A stretch of 64,000 nucleotides of DNA. Source: Arthrobacter sp. NicSoilB4. GTDB taxonomy: Bacteria; Actinomycetota; Actinomycetes; Actinomycetales; Micrococcaceae. The stretch spans positions 2,480,001-2,544,000 of the forward strand of contig NZ_AP024653.1 in the NCBI RefSeq assembly GCF_019977335.1. The letters run 5' to 3'. Position 1 is the stretch's first letter. Each line of letters opens with the position of its first letter. The translations under genes and the position numbers were made by a program. Under the pieces are notes generated by a model. It had not been told where the DNA came from, did no database searches, and saw only the letters and a program-made list of their open reading frames with translations. This document shows positions 63,944 to 64,000 of this stretch, piece after piece.

Positions 63944-64000
63944 GTGACTTTCATTTCCAAGACCCAACATGCCGACGTCGTCCTGATTGGCGGCGGCATC
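63944..64000 (+). CDS. mqo: Malate:quinone oxidoreductase, 5' end only
   Basis: 19 codons from GTG at 63944 to the window edge, reading VTFISKTQHADVVLIGGGI. The start of the FAD-binding GGGI and the FISKTQHADVVLIGGGI pattern match the N-terminus of Mqo, the membrane-associated enzyme that oxidises malate and passes electrons to quinone. GGAGA lies upstream. Confidence 0.7.
   Translation, partial: MTFISKTQHADVVLIGGGI

Overview
The window is high-G+C chromosomal DNA from an actinobacterium of the order Micrococcales, most like Arthrobacter/Pseudarthrobacter. This is inferred from gene content and order (leuC-leuD, murA-plsC-gpsA-ddl, an IclR/LtbR-type regulator divergent from leuCD, ilvB-ilvN-ilvC-serA), the xxxLxxG-repeat and sunset-domain proteins, and frequent GTG starts with purine-rich ribosome sites. 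No species can be named from sequence alone.

Layout. 1-2455: dTDP-L-rhamnose genes (rmlC part, rmlB, divergent rmlA). 2528-7398: a DUF3515 lipoprotein facing an envelope operon murA-plsC-gpsA-ddl. 7616-10574: leuC-leuD with a divergent IclR-type regulator. 10592-14531: a DUF1697 protein and two overlapping dynamin-like GTPases. 14630-14903: tRNA-Glu(CTC) and tRNA-Gln(CTG). 15234-25178: an xxxLxxG-repeat membrane protein, a HAD hydrolase, gltX, a fumarylacetoacetase-family protein, a metallo-beta-lactamase-fold protein, a DUF1304 protein, ilvE, leuB, a class-F-like sortase and a wall protein. 25622-30744: metG and an ABC/FtsX exporter. 30949-39415: serA, ilvC, ilvN, ilvB, ilvD and a LysR regulator. 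39520-41856: a sunset-domain protein and a glucose/sorbosone dehydrogenase-like lipoprotein. 41974: tRNA-Lys(CTT).

Accessory region, about 42050-58900. It starts directly after tRNA-Lys. It holds a frame-broken gene, a lipoprotein joining a GH16 domain to a metallophosphatase-like domain, and two related minus-strand operons. The first to be transcribed (54618 to 51101) is mini-ORF, 629-aa membrane protein, 111-aa, 67-aa, metallophosphoesterase. The second (50699 to 45041) is HPr-kinase-like protein, GT2 glycosyltransferase, flippase, 629-aa, 111-aa, 67-aa. They share a 2,435-bp direct repeat in which I counted five substitutions. Fragments of ISL3-type and IS481-type transposases lie at or near the repeat edges. 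A 1,002-aa secreted protein with duplicated Ig-like and DNRLRE-like domains lies upstream. I read this as a cell-surface glycopolymer locus reshaped by tandem duplication and deletion.

58913-64000 returns to ordinary genes: a MarR regulator, a Bcp peroxiredoxin, a GAP/LysE-like transporter, tRNA-Leu(TAG), a fasciclin lipoprotein with a SigK-like promoter, a family-5 substrate-binding protein and the start of mqo.

Regulation visible in the sequence: a leader-peptide attenuator precedes ilvB, and a shared TGAGAC-containing motif lies upstream of leuC/iclR, leuB, ilvB and, more weakly, ilvD. Together they suggest a local branched-chain amino acid regulon. The most novel parts are the duplicated membrane module with its orphan HPr-kinase-like protein and the GH16-metallophosphatase fusion.
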